Part shown: piece after piece, positions 17,017 through 24,439 of the stretch
How the letters are laid out: the number at the start of each line of letters is the position of its first letter
Position numbering within the stretch: position 1 is the stretch's first letter
Assembly (NCBI GenBank): GCA_910587555.1
Contig: CAJULV010000031.1
Location: forward strand, 1-41,802
Source of the DNA: an uncultured Acetatifactor sp.
GTDB taxonomy: Bacteria > Bacillota > Clostridia > Lachnospirales > Lachnospiraceae
Direction of reading: 5' to 3'
DNA length: 41,802 bases
Translations under genes and position numbers: made by a program
Notes under the pieces: model-generated
Seen by the model: the letters and a program-made list of their open reading frames with translations, nothing else
Databases searched by the model: none
What the model was told of the DNA's origin: nothing

Positions 17017-17985
17017 ATGAAGAGATGTAAACGTATTATTCACATATTTCTTTCTTTGTGCCTGTTTCTTGCGATGACGCTGCCGGTTTCGGCGAAGGAA
17101 GAGGAGTACACCTATACGATTCGTTTCTTTGCCGGGAAGCAGGGCAGCTTTGCCACCGGGGAGGTGGTGGAGTTCTCGGGCCTGCACTACGGTGCGCGGA
17201 TTAATTTTTACCACAATGCCGTGACTCTCAACGACAACAGCAAGTATTATGTGAGGGGGATCCGTGAGAGCGGAAAGGACAACAGTGACAGTTCCCAGGC
17301 GAATTCCTTCGTGGTGACAGGGGACATGGACTATGTGGTGGCCTACGGGATACTGGGGGATGCCACATCCTATACCGTCAACTATACGGACAGTGAGGGG
17401 AACGCGCTGGCGCCGGGAGAGACCTATTACGGCAATGTGGGCGACCGCCCTGTGGTGGCTTACATCTACATCGAGGGATGGACGCCGGAGGCATACAACA
17501 TGACGCAGACGCTGCAGAAGGATCCTGCGGAAAATGTTTTCACCTTTGTATACACAAGGAACGAGGAGGGGACGGCGCCCCAGCCCCCTGCCCCTGCGCC
17601 CCAGCCGGAGGCGCCAGCACCGGAGATACCCGCCCCTGCACCTGCACCCGCACCGACGATACCGACAGTACCCGGCTTTGAAGTAATAGAGGATCCGGAG
17701 CTGCCGACTGCAGGCGGGCCGGGCGGCAACCTGGGGGCACAGGGTGAAGGCGGAATTGAGCAGAGTATTTTGGACGCGGAAACGCCTACGGCTAACGGAC
17801 CGGATGAGATACGAGACCTGGATGAGGAGGATGTTCCTACAAGTAATTTTCTGAGGGTTGCGGCCGACGCCAGGCTTCTGGGAATCCCGGTACCGGTTAT
17901 CGTAGTCTTGGTGCTTGGTATTGTGGGCGCGGCGTGGTATTTCCTGATTCTGGACAAAAAGAAAAAGAAGGAAGAAAAATCATGA
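17017..17985 (+). CDS. MucBP-like secreted membrane-anchored protein
   Basis: This protein has 322 residues. It has a signal peptide (about 1-27, ending PVSAKEE), an N-terminal beta domain, and a MucBP-like segment (about 125-185) with YTVNYTDSEGNALAPGETYYG. A Pro/Ala-rich stalk (about 190-222) follows. Then come ELPTAGGP, ETPTANGP and DVPTSN, which look like degenerate repeats. A C-terminal membrane helix with a KKKKKEE tail anchors it. The tail is not a standard LPXTG signal because the LPTAG-like motif lies about 70 residues before the helix. The stop overlaps the start of the SipW-type peptidase gene by 4 bases. It may serve as the membrane base or adaptor of the fibre. Confidence 0.75.
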   Translation: MKRCKRIIHIFLSLCLFLAMTLPVSAKEEEYTYTIRFFAGKQGSFATGEVVEFSGLHYGARINFYHNAVTLNDNSKYYVRGIRESGKDNSDSSQANSFVVTGDMDYVVAYGILGDATSYTVNYTDSEGNALAPGETYYGNVGDRPVVAYIYIEGWTPEAYNMTQTLQKDPAENVFTFVYTRNEEGTAPQPPAPAPQPEAPAPEIPAPAPAPAPTIPTVPGFEVIEDPELPTAGGPGGNLGAQGEGGIEQSILDAETPTANGPDEIRDLDEEDVPTSNFLRVAADARLLGIPVPVIVVLVLGIVGAAWYFLILDKKKKKEEKS

Positions 17986-18515
17986 CAAGACGTTTGGAGT
18001 CAACTGTAGGCAATTCTGAAAACAAGGGTGGGAAAGTATTTCCTGCCCTTTGCAGCGTGTTGGGGACGCTGATTTTGCTGGGAGTCATTGCGGCTTTTCT
18101 TCCGCTGACCGTACCCAGGCTGATGGGATATGAGATTTATGAGGTGGTGAGCGGGAGCATGGAACCGGAGATCCCGGTGGGCAGTATTCTCTATGTGGAG
18201 GAGACGCCTCCGGAGGAAATAGAGGCTGGGGACGTGATTGCGTTTATGAGGAATGACACGGTGGTGAGTCACAGGGTGGAAGAGAACCGATATGTGGAAG
18301 GGGAGTTTATCACCAAGGGGGATGCCAACAGCGAAGAAGATACCGTGCCGGTGCCCTATGACAGCCTGGTGGGAAAATCCGTTTACCACCTTCCTGTGCT
18401 GGGTACGCTGATGACCATGCTGGCCGGCGATGTGGGGAAGCTGTATGCGCTTGCCTTTGCTGCCTGCGGGGTGATGTTCCATATGCTGGCAGCGATTTTG
18501 AGGAGCCGCAGATAA
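17982..18515 (+). CDS. sipW: SipW-type signal peptidase I (Ser/His type)
   Basis: The 177-residue membrane protease has two hydrophobic segments, near residues 20-45 and 150-172. Its catalytic serine box is VVSGSMEPEIPVGS. The position of the bacterial general-base lysine is taken by histidine (VVSHRV), followed by FITKGDANSEEDTVPV, the hallmarks of the ER/archaeal-like SipW subgroup. Known SipW enzymes process TasA and related fibre proteins, and two such substrates are encoded at 14832 and 15380. The ATG at 17982 overlaps the upstream stop (ATGA), so the gene is translationally coupled. No terminator is visible after it. Confidence 0.93.
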   Translation: MTRRLESTVGNSENKGGKVFPALCSVLGTLILLGVIAAFLPLTVPRLMGYEIYEVVSGSMEPEIPVGSILYVEETPPEEIEAGDVIAFMRNDTVVSHRVEENRYVEGEFITKGDANSEEDTVPVPYDSLVGKSVYHLPVLGTLMTMLAGDVGKLYALAFAACGVMFHMLAAILRSRR

Positions 18516-18555
18516 TGGCTGTATCCGGCGGCAAACTAAAATTTCAGAAAATCTA

Positions 18556-18584
18556 TTGCAAACAAAAAGAGAGTATGCTATAGT
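18556..18584 (+). promoter_or_regulatory. Sigma-A-type promoter upstream of the hairpin array
   Basis: TTGCAA at 18556-18561 and TATAGT at 18579-18584 are spaced by 17 bases. The predicted start near 18591 would give a leader of about 510 bases that includes the hairpin array before the gene at 19106. Confidence 0.6.
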
Positions 18585-18780
18585 AAATCACATCAGTAAA
18601 AGAAATGCGGAGCGCTTTTCCGAAGGTCTGTCCGTCGGCAAAGTGTCTGAATTCATCTTATGAGGGAACCGGGCAGTCCGGGAGTCTGTATATGTTCGGG
18701 AACATTGGTTCCTGTGTTTCGGCTTTTCGCCATCCATTCAAATATTGTGACAAAGTAAGCAGGGACAGGCGAAAAAGGCA

Positions 18781-18937
18781 TTCACCTGTCAAATGTAATT
18801 CCCTGACAGGTGAAAAGTGTGTTCACCTGTTAAACGTGATGCACTGACAGGCGGAAAGAGCATTCATCTGTCAAACGTGATATTTGGCGGGTGAAAAGCG
18901 TGTTCACCTGTTAAGTGTGGTGCTTTGACAGGCGGAA
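18781..18937 (+). repeat. Array of four tandem palindromic repeats (period 40-41)
   Basis: Units start at 18781, 18822, 18863 and 18903. Each has a left arm like TTCACCTGTCA, a variable 10-13 base loop and a right arm like TGACAGGTGAA. Unit 1 is a perfect 11-bp stem. Unit 3 differs in both arms but remains paired through three G.U pairs. Units 2 and 4 share a right arm TGACAGGCGGAA. A lone right-arm-like sequence precedes unit 1 near 18762-18775. Confidence 0.85.
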
Positions 18938-19070
18938 AGAGGGGCGGCTCCGCTAAATGATAAATTTCCAGGAGAAATTGGTATGGACTCGGTGCTTCAA
19001 GAGGGGGTATCCGAATAAGAGAGGATGCAGTGTCCGTTTCAGTTGAAAGTTTCCCGGAAAAACGGGATTC

Positions 19071-19079
19071 TGATATAAT
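19071..19079 (+). promoter_or_regulatory. Extended -10 promoter for the 73-residue protein
   Basis: TGATATAAT is an extended -10 element located 27 bases before the ATG at 19106. No good -35 is seen at 17 bases upstream; TTGAAA at 19043-19048 is too far at 25 bases. A small CCCG/CGGG hairpin lies in the spacer. Confidence 0.5.
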
Positions 19080-19105
19080 TACAGATCGAAAGAGAGGATT
19101 TCAGG

Positions 19106-19327
19106 ATGGACGTAAAGGAACAAATCAAAAAAGTGGTAGACAGGATTACCAAGGACAAGAATCTGCAGGAACAATTCCAAAAGGAGCCGGTAAAGGCACT
19201 GGAAGGCATTCTGGGAGTGGATTTGCCGGATGATGTGATTAATCAGGTGGTTCAGGGCGTCAAGGCAAAGCTTACGGCAGACAAGGTTTCGGATACTGTG
19301 GATGCGCTGAAAGGGTTTCTGAAATAG
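19106..19327 (+). CDS. Small helical protein of unknown function
   Basis: The 73-residue product is predicted to be all-helical and soluble. Its pattern, EQFQKEPVKALEGILGVDLP followed by DDVINQVVQGVKAKL, recalls the leader-like part of Nif11/NHLP-type precursor proteins, but it lacks the double-Gly cleavage site and Cys-rich core, and no modification enzyme or peptide exporter is adjacent. It is therefore more likely a small conserved clostridial protein of unknown role. AGAGAGG and AGG lie upstream of the ATG. The next gene, a PAP2 phosphatase, starts 51 bases later in the same direction. Confidence 0.7.
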   Translation: MDVKEQIKKVVDRITKDKNLQEQFQKEPVKALEGILGVDLPDDVINQVVQGVKAKLTADKVSDTVDALKGFLK

Positions 19328-19378
19328 GACCTTATTCCTTAGAATTGTCACCCAGGGGCTAAAAATGAGGAGAATACT

Positions 19379-19912
19379 ATGGACGCGGGTATATTACTTT
19401 TTCTTCAGGATGTGGTGAGAAATCCGGTGTTAACCCCTATTTTTAAAGGGATTACCACATTGGGAAACGGTGCGGTGCTGTGGATTCTGATTTCCCTAGT
19501 ACTGCTGCTGTTCAGGAAGACCAGAACGGTGGGGATTACCAGTATTCTGGCACTGCTTGTCTCTCTGGTGATTAACAATATTGTCCTGAAAAATCTGGTG
19601 GCAAGGGTACGGCCATATGAAGTGATAGAAGGGCTGGTGTTGATAATACAAAAGCCCTGGGACTATTCCTTTCCGTCAGGGCACACGGGCAGTTCCTTTG
19701 CGGCTGCCTGGGTTTTTTACAGAAAGCTGCCGAAGCGCTTCGGGATTCCGGCGCTGGTACTGGCGGGGCTGATTGGCCTGTCGCGACTGTATCTTGGGGT
19801 GCATTATCCAACCGACGTACTCTTTGGGGTGTTCAGCGGAATCGGAAGCGGGTGTATTGCATTGCTGATAATGAAGGCGGTAATTGACAAACGGGAAAAG
19901 ACAGGTGCATGA
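19379..19912 (+). CDS. PAP2-family membrane phosphatase (undecaprenyl-diphosphatase-like)
   Basis: The 177-residue integral membrane protein carries the three PAP2 phosphatase motifs in order: K-x6-RP in KNLVARVRP (about 71-79), PSGH in SFPSGHTGSS (about 99-108), and SR-x5-H-x3-D in SRLYLGVHYPTD (about 138-149). It has about five hydrophobic segments. Such enzymes dephosphorylate lipid phosphates, commonly undecaprenyl pyrophosphate in wall synthesis, or phosphatidylglycerophosphate; the substrate cannot be told from sequence. The ATG follows GAGGAG. It is co-directional with the small protein upstream. Confidence 0.9.
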   Translation: MDAGILLFLQDVVRNPVLTPIFKGITTLGNGAVLWILISLVLLLFRKTRTVGITSILALLVSLVINNIVLKNLVARVRPYEVIEGLVLIIQKPWDYSFPSGHTGSSFAAAWVFYRKLPKRFGIPALVLAGLIGLSRLYLGVHYPTDVLFGVFSGIGSGCIALLIMKAVIDKREKTGA

Positions 19913-20095
19913 TAATATTGTTTACGGCTTCCGGACTGCCGGGACACCGCAGAAAAACAGCCGGGAAGAGTGAAATGAATACGGAAATCAAGAGGGTAAT
20001 AATAATCGAAATGAATGCGGAAACGAATACGGAACCCGGAAATGAGTACGAAAATTAAGACGGAAATGAAGACAGAAACCAAGACCGACAGGAAA

Positions 20096-22819
20096 ATGGA
20101 GAAGAAAACAGTGGACATTCAAAGTATTCTGGCACGGGCAGATGCTTATCTTGAGGCAGACAGGGGAGAAGAGGCGGAACAGCTTTTACAACAGTCCGTA
20201 GCGCAGGCAGAGGCGGAACAGGATGAGGGGGCAAAGCTGCAGCTTTTAAACGAGCTGATTGGCTATTACAGGGAGACAAGTCGGCATGAGATGGTTTACA
20301 GGACGGTTGCACAGGCAATCGCCCAGACGGAGCGCATGGGGCTGGAGGGAACGATTCCGCATGCAACCACGCTGCTGAATGCGGCGACTGCGTACCGTGC
20401 CTGCGGCAGGCTGGAGGAATCCATGGATTTTTACAGGCAGGTACAGGAGATTTATGGCAGGCTGCTGGAGCCTGACAATATGCTGCTGGCAGGTCTGCAG
20501 AATAATATCAGCCTCCTGTATCAGGAAATGGGGAACTATGGGGCGGCCAGAGAGAAGCTGCTGCAGGCGTTGGCGATTGCGGAGAAAAATAAGGCGGGCT
20601 ACGAAACGGCCGTCACTTATGCCAATCTGGCAGGTACGTGTATGCAATTGGCGGAAAACAGAGAAGCATATAGGTATGCGATGAAGTCCCTGGAAATATT
20701 CAGGGAGAGAAATGTGGAGGACAGCCACTCGGCAGCTGCCCTGGCAACTCTGGGAATGTATTTCTATCGTGAGGGAGAGTTTGAAAAGGCAGTACAGTAC
20801 TATAGGCAGGCAATGGAGACCGTGGAAAAAAGCCTGGGCAGGAACGATTATTATCACAGGCTGGCGGATAATATGGCGGCCTGTGAGGAGGCATATCATA
20901 CTGCGAAATCCGGAAAAGCAGAGGGTGGTTTTGTGGCGCAATCCGGAAAAGCAGAGTGTGATTCTGTGGCGCAATCCGGAAAAGCAGAGTGTGATTCTGT
21001 GGCGCAATCCGGTAAAACAGAGTGTGATTCTGTGGCCCAATCCGGAAAAGCAGAGTGTGATTCTGTGGCGCAATCCGGAAATACGGAATGTGTTCAGGCA
21101 AGCCGTAAAAGCGGTACAGGTCTTTCCCTGGCCAGGGAATATTATGAGGTGTATGGGAAAACGATGATACGGGAACAGTTCCCGGATTATGAGGGGAAGA
21201 TAGCGGTAGGCCTTGCAGGAAGAGGCTCCGATTGCTTTGGCTATGACGATGCCGCATCCAGGGACCATGACTGGGGACCGGATTTCTGCATGTGGGTTAC
21301 GGATGAAACTTACAGCGAAGTCGGGGAGGCTTTACAGCAGGCTTATGAGAAGCTTCCGGCGAATTTCAGAGGATATGAGCGTGCGGCGCATGTGAACGGG
21401 CGCAACCGGCGCGGTGTCATTCGGATTTCGGACTTTTACAGGGAATTGACAGGGGCAGATGCCTACGAAGAAATTAACTGGAAAAGTATCAGTGACGCTT
21501 CTCTGGCGGCAGCTGTCAATGGCGAGATTTTCAGAGATGATGAAGGCGTGTTCAGCGAGTTTCGGGAAAAGCTGAAGAAGGGATATCCGGAAGAAATCCG
21601 CTATCTGAAGCTGGCGGAGGCTGCCGCGCGCTTTGCCCAGACGGCGCAGTACAATTACCCCAGAATGCTTGGCAGGGATGACAGATTTACGGCCGAGATG
21701 ATGGTGTGGGACGGCATGAAAGAAGCCATGAAGCTCCAGCACTATATAGAGGAAAAATATCCGCCCCATGATAAATGGCTTCTGCGCAGCCTTCAGGATT
21801 CGGAGGAAGGCAGGGAAGCAGCCGGGCTGCTGGGCAGAATTGCGGAGAGTTTGCGGGAGTCTGGGGCGTTATCGGAGAGTCAGAAAGCGTCTGCAGGGGC
21901 ATCGGGACATTTGGCATGGGGAAGTGCCTCGGAAAAGCGGAGCGTGGAAGCAGGCGGGAACGCTGCAGTACACAAGCCAGCAGCGGAGGACAGCAGAGGA
22001 GCGGGCATTTCCGGCGGAGAGCATTTTCTGCAGGGAAGCGGAATCGACGCCGCTTCGTTATATATAGAGCGATTGGGCGCATATTTTGCCATGGAGATGT
22101 ACAGGGAGGGCTTCATCAGCGACACGGAGAGTTATCTGGATGCCCACAGCGAGGAACTGGTTTTCAAGGCATCTCTGGCGGCAAAGGACAATGAGGAACT
22201 GGTGGAGGAAATTGCCAGACTTGAGTTCGAGGCTTTTGACAAGGTGAAGAACGAAGGCGGAAGAGCCGGCTGTCAGAACGACTGGTCCACCTTTTCCATT
22301 ATGCGGAAAAGCCAGTACCTCACCTGGGACAGGGTAATGCTGCAGCAGTATTTGTATGATTTTTACAGGGAATATCACAGGGGCCACAACCTGATTGAGG
22401 AAAAATACGGCAGAATGATGGAGTCTACCGCGCCGGACAGGTATGAGGAGATCAAATCCCATTTCCCCGAGCTGACTTTGGAGAAGAAAAATATCATTGA
22501 ACAGATTGTGGGTTTGCAGGTAAAGTGGATGGAGGACTTCAGCGTCTCTTATCCGGCACTGGCCGGAAATGCCAGGAATATCCATACTTACGAGGATACG
22601 CCTGAGGATACTTCCTACGAGACCTATCTCAGAGGCGAGCTTGGGACTTATTCGGATAAGATGCTGGAACTGTACGGCAGATATGTGGTGGAATACGCGC
22701 GCAGCGGCAGGAACACCGCATATGAAATTATGAAAAACAGTGTAAAAATGTACGGTTATCAGGATGTGGAGACTGCGGAGCGGGAAATCCGGGAGCATGA
22801 AGCAAAACCCAGGCCATGA
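20096..22819 (+). CDS. TPR protein with DUF4037 nucleotidyltransferase-like and DUF4125 domains
   Basis: This large cytoplasmic protein has 907 residues from this start. TPR-like helical repeats fill about residues 1-265. A repetitive linker of five 11-residue units (SGKAECDSVAQ type) follows at about 272-335. Next is a DUF4037-like domain whose motif GSDCFGYDDAASRDHDWG fits the nucleotidyltransferase pattern of GS followed by D-x-D. A Ser/Gly-rich linker leads to a C-terminal DUF4125-like domain (about 700-890) with RAGCQNDWSTFSIMRKSQY. The frame is open from 20015. Starts at 20015, 20042 and 20066 are also possible; the DNA there is low-complexity and no start has a strong ribosome binding site. 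The substrate is unknown. Confidence 0.8.
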   Translation: MEKKTVDIQSILARADAYLEADRGEEAEQLLQQSVAQAEAEQDEGAKLQLLNELIGYYRETSRHEMVYRTVAQAIAQTERMGLEGTIPHATTLLNAATAYRACGRLEESMDFYRQVQEIYGRLLEPDNMLLAGLQNNISLLYQEMGNYGAAREKLLQALAIAEKNKAGYETAVTYANLAGTCMQLAENREAYRYAMKSLEIFRERNVEDSHSAAALATLGMYFYREGEFEKAVQYYRQAMETVEKSLGRNDYYHRLADNMAACEEAYHTAKSGKAEGGFVAQSGKAECDSVAQSGKAECDSVAQSGKTECDSVAQSGKAECDSVAQSGNTECVQASRKSGTGLSLAREYYEVYGKTMIREQFPDYEGKIAVGLAGRGSDCFGYDDAASRDHDWGPDFCMWVTDETYSEVGEALQQAYEKLPANFRGYERAAHVNGRNRRGVIRISDFYRELTGADAYEEINWKSISDASLAAAVNGEIFRDDEGVFSEFREKLKKGYPEEIRYLKLAEAAARFAQTAQYNYPRMLGRDDRFTAEMMVWDGMKEAMKLQHYIEEKYPPHDKWLLRSLQDSEEGREAAGLLGRIAESLRESGALSESQKASAGASGHLAWGSASEKRSVEAGGNAAVHKPAAEDSRGAGISGGEHFLQGSGIDAASLYIERLGAYFAMEMYREGFISDTESYLDAHSEELVFKASLAAKDNEELVEEIARLEFEAFDKVKNEGGRAGCQNDWSTFSIMRKSQYLTWDRVMLQQYLYDFYREYHRGHNLIEEKYGRMMESTAPDRYEEIKSHFPELTLEKKNIIEQIVGLQVKWMEDFSVSYPALAGNARNIHTYEDTPEDTSYETYLRGELGTYSDKMLELYGRYVVEYARSGRNTAYEIMKNSVKMYGYQDVETAEREIREHEAKPRP
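20908..21105 (+). repeat. 33-bp tandem repeat inside the DUF4037 gene (5 full units plus partial)
   Basis: Units begin with ATCCGGAAAAGCAGAG and repeat exactly every 33 bases from 20908 to 21072, then a diverged sixth unit follows. Units 2 and 3 are identical. The repeat preserves frame and encodes SGKAECDSVAQ, linking the TPR and DUF4037 domains. Confidence 0.9.
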
Positions 22820-22950
22820 ACGGTGCTTTCGGGCAGTGCTGTATATTCTGCAAAAATATGGTATCCCGTCTGCGGAACGAACCGAACGGTCCCATGCATG
22901 AAGATATGTTGTGGGAGTGCGGAGAAGGCGTGAATAAAGCTTAAAAAAAT

Positions 22951-23006
22951 GCACACTCTGTAGTAGGATGTCAATTTGCATCCGAAATCATACGAAAGGA
23001 GTGTGC
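22951..23006 (+). promoter_or_regulatory. Leader hairpin that can occlude the ribosome binding site of the 88-residue gene
   Basis: GCACACTC (22951-22958) and GAGTGTGC (22999-23006) form a perfect 8-bp outer stem, with an inner GGATG / CATCC stem (22966-22983). The ribosome binding site AAAGGAG (22995-23001) overlaps the closing strand, so folding would partly block translation of the gene at 23011. Confidence 0.6.
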
Positions 23007-23010
23007 AGTA

Positions 23011-23277
23011 ATGGATATCAACGGAATCGGCGGAAGCGGAGTTCTCTACAACGGAACGGCGTTTTCGGATTTGCCTGTGGGATTTGGAATGTCCCTTGCC
23101 ATTAATGAGGCGGCTATGAGCGGTTACGCGGGACTGACCGAGGCCGAGAAGGAAAAAATTATCCTGCGCTGCAAGGGCGCCAGGACAAAGAGACAGATGC
23201 AGGAAATCGTGGAGTCACTGGCACCCGGCACAGATGTACAGGAAGTATTTGAGGAAGAGAAAGAGCAGTTTTCGTAG
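23011..23277 (+). CDS. Small protein of unknown function (88 residues)
   Basis: No named family is recognised. The N-terminal 25 residues are Gly-rich (MDINGIGGSGVLYNG), and the remainder is helical with LTEAEKEKIILRCKGARTKRQM and an acidic C-terminus. No signal peptide or membrane segment is visible. AAAGGAG lies 9 bases before the ATG and can be sequestered by a hairpin. It is convergent with the SDR gene, with 29 bases between the two stops. The composition and fixed short length suggest a real gene, perhaps a regulator or sporulation-type small protein, but that is speculation. Confidence 0.7.
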   Translation: MDINGIGGSGVLYNGTAFSDLPVGFGMSLAINEAAMSGYAGLTEAEKEKIILRCKGARTKRQMQEIVESLAPGTDVQEVFEEEKEQFS

Positions 23278-23306
23278 ATGCGCAACTGAATGACAAGAGG
23301 CGGCGG

Positions 23307-24044
23307 TCAGGTATACCATCCGCCGTCTATTGTTATAATCTGTCCTGTCATATAGGGCGGGGCCTGGGCGGTACGGAAGATCAGCTCTGCGGCTTCCTCG
23401 GGGCGGCCCAACCTGTCGGCGGGGATTTCGCTGCGGAGCGCGTCCATATCTTCCGGTGACAGACAACCGTTCATGGCGGTATCAATGACACCGCAGGCGA
23501 CGGCATTGACCTGTATGCCGCTGGGAGCCAGTTCTTTGGCCAATGCCTTGGTGAATGTGTTCATGCCGCCTTTTGACGCTGAGTAGGCTGCTTCCATGGA
23601 AGCTCCCTGCGCTCCCCAGACGGAGGAGACATTGACGATGCTTCCGCGGTGATTTTTCAGCATCAGGGGGATTGCCGCCCGGCAGGTGTAAAAACAGGAA
23701 TCCAGGTTTACTGCCATAATTCTGTGCCACTGGCTGGCTGTCATCTCGGAGAGCAGTCCAAAGTATGCCATTCCTGCATTGTTCACCAGCACATCAAGAT
23801 GCTGGATGTGGGTAAACAGCCGCGCCACATCTGTCTCGATACCCATATCGGCCCGGACGGCCAGACAGTTGATCTCATGTGCAGACTGCAGGCTTTCAGC
23901 CAGATGTTCCAGTTCGTCCATGGAATTATGGCATGTAAGGAACAGATGATATCCGTTTTCGGCAAATATTTCCGCCGCAGCTCTTCCGATGCCGCGGGAT
24001 GCTCCTGTGATGAGAGCGTATTTTGGACGGTTGTATGTGTTCAT
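23307..24044 (-). CDS. SDR-family oxidoreductase (FabG-like)
   Basis: The 245-residue NAD(P)-dependent short-chain dehydrogenase shows the Rossmann glycine motif TGASRGIG near the N-terminus, the structural NNAG motif, the catalytic Ser in VNVSSVWG and the Tyr/Lys pair in YSASKGG, plus a C-terminal GQIITIDGGW typical of classical SDRs. It resembles 3-oxoacyl-ACP reductase, but isolated SDRs cannot be assigned to a substrate. The ATG at 24044 is chosen because AGGAGA lies 6 bases upstream on the minus strand; the frame extends to 24083 without a better start. It is divergent from the CapA-like gene and convergent with the 88-residue gene. Confidence 0.92.
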   Translation of the reverse strand: MNTYNRPKYALITGASRGIGRAAAEIFAENGYHLFLTCHNSMDELEHLAESLQSAHEINCLAVRADMGIETDVARLFTHIQHLDVLVNNAGMAYFGLLSEMTASQWHRIMAVNLDSCFYTCRAAIPLMLKNHRGSIVNVSSVWGAQGASMEAAYSASKGGMNTFTKALAKELAPSGIQVNAVACGVIDTAMNGCLSPEDMDALRSEIPADRLGRPEEAAELIFRTAQAPPYMTGQIITIDGGWYT

Positions 24045-24439
24045 GGAGATTCTCCTTGCTGTTTTTATCGTATCCGGCCGCACTCGCGCGGTGTCTGCCC
24101 TCCGGTGTTTTCAATTCATCTCATTATGGCATTTTCTGTTTCTCATTGTAGCATGTTATGGGATTTTTATCCACTGTATTCCAGAACATGTTTGCTGTGC
24201 GTTGCAGTTTGCGGGGGGCTGGGGCTGTTGTATTCAAGGTCGTGGATATCGGATAGAGATATGCCTGGTTTTATAAGTATTTTGTGTTTGCGGAAGAAGA
24301 GAGTTGAGAGTGGAATTGTGACAGAGCCTGTTTTCCGTATTTTACGACATTGGGAAATATTTGGGTTTCATTCAGGTTTGCGGGTACTCCAGGGGTGGGG
24401 CAGCCCGGCAAAAGTAATTCCAGTTTAAGGAGCAGTCAC
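24045..24439. other. Divergent intergenic region between SDR and CapA-like genes
   Basis: This region holds no convincing gene. It should contain both promoters. On the minus strand TACAAT (24150-24145) is a possible -10 for the SDR gene, without a clear -35. On the plus strand I see no strong promoter. The DNA is T- and G-rich. Confidence 0.4.

Larger units (their letters stand above)
18516..19105 (+). other. 590-base non-coding region with leader-like features
   Basis: This gap contains a promoter, a four-hairpin array and a second promoter-like element just before the next gene. An 80-codon frame at 18605-18847 has no ribosome binding site, no recognisable domain and runs into the hairpin array, so it is not called. 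An ATG at 18983 opens an 11-codon frame after AGGAG and could encode a leader peptide. A hairpin GGAAC / GTTCC occurs near 18700-18713. Confidence 0.6.

Noticed and set aside
17982..18515. Longer start of the SipW-type peptidase at 17934
   Set aside because: That start lies within the preceding gene and adds a charged stretch; the ATG at 17982 overlaps the stop in the usual coupled way.
18605..18847. 80-codon protein gene
   Set aside because: No ribosome binding site, no recognisable domain, and the frame runs into the hairpin array.
18781..18937. CRISPR array
   Set aside because: The units repeat head to tail with a short period of 40-41 bases, each is a palindrome, and the loops are similar to each other, so there are no unrelated spacers. 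No cas gene is present.
19106..19327. Bacteriocin precursor
   Set aside because: No double-Gly leader cleavage site, no Cys-rich or cationic core peptide and no adjacent immunity, modification or export gene.
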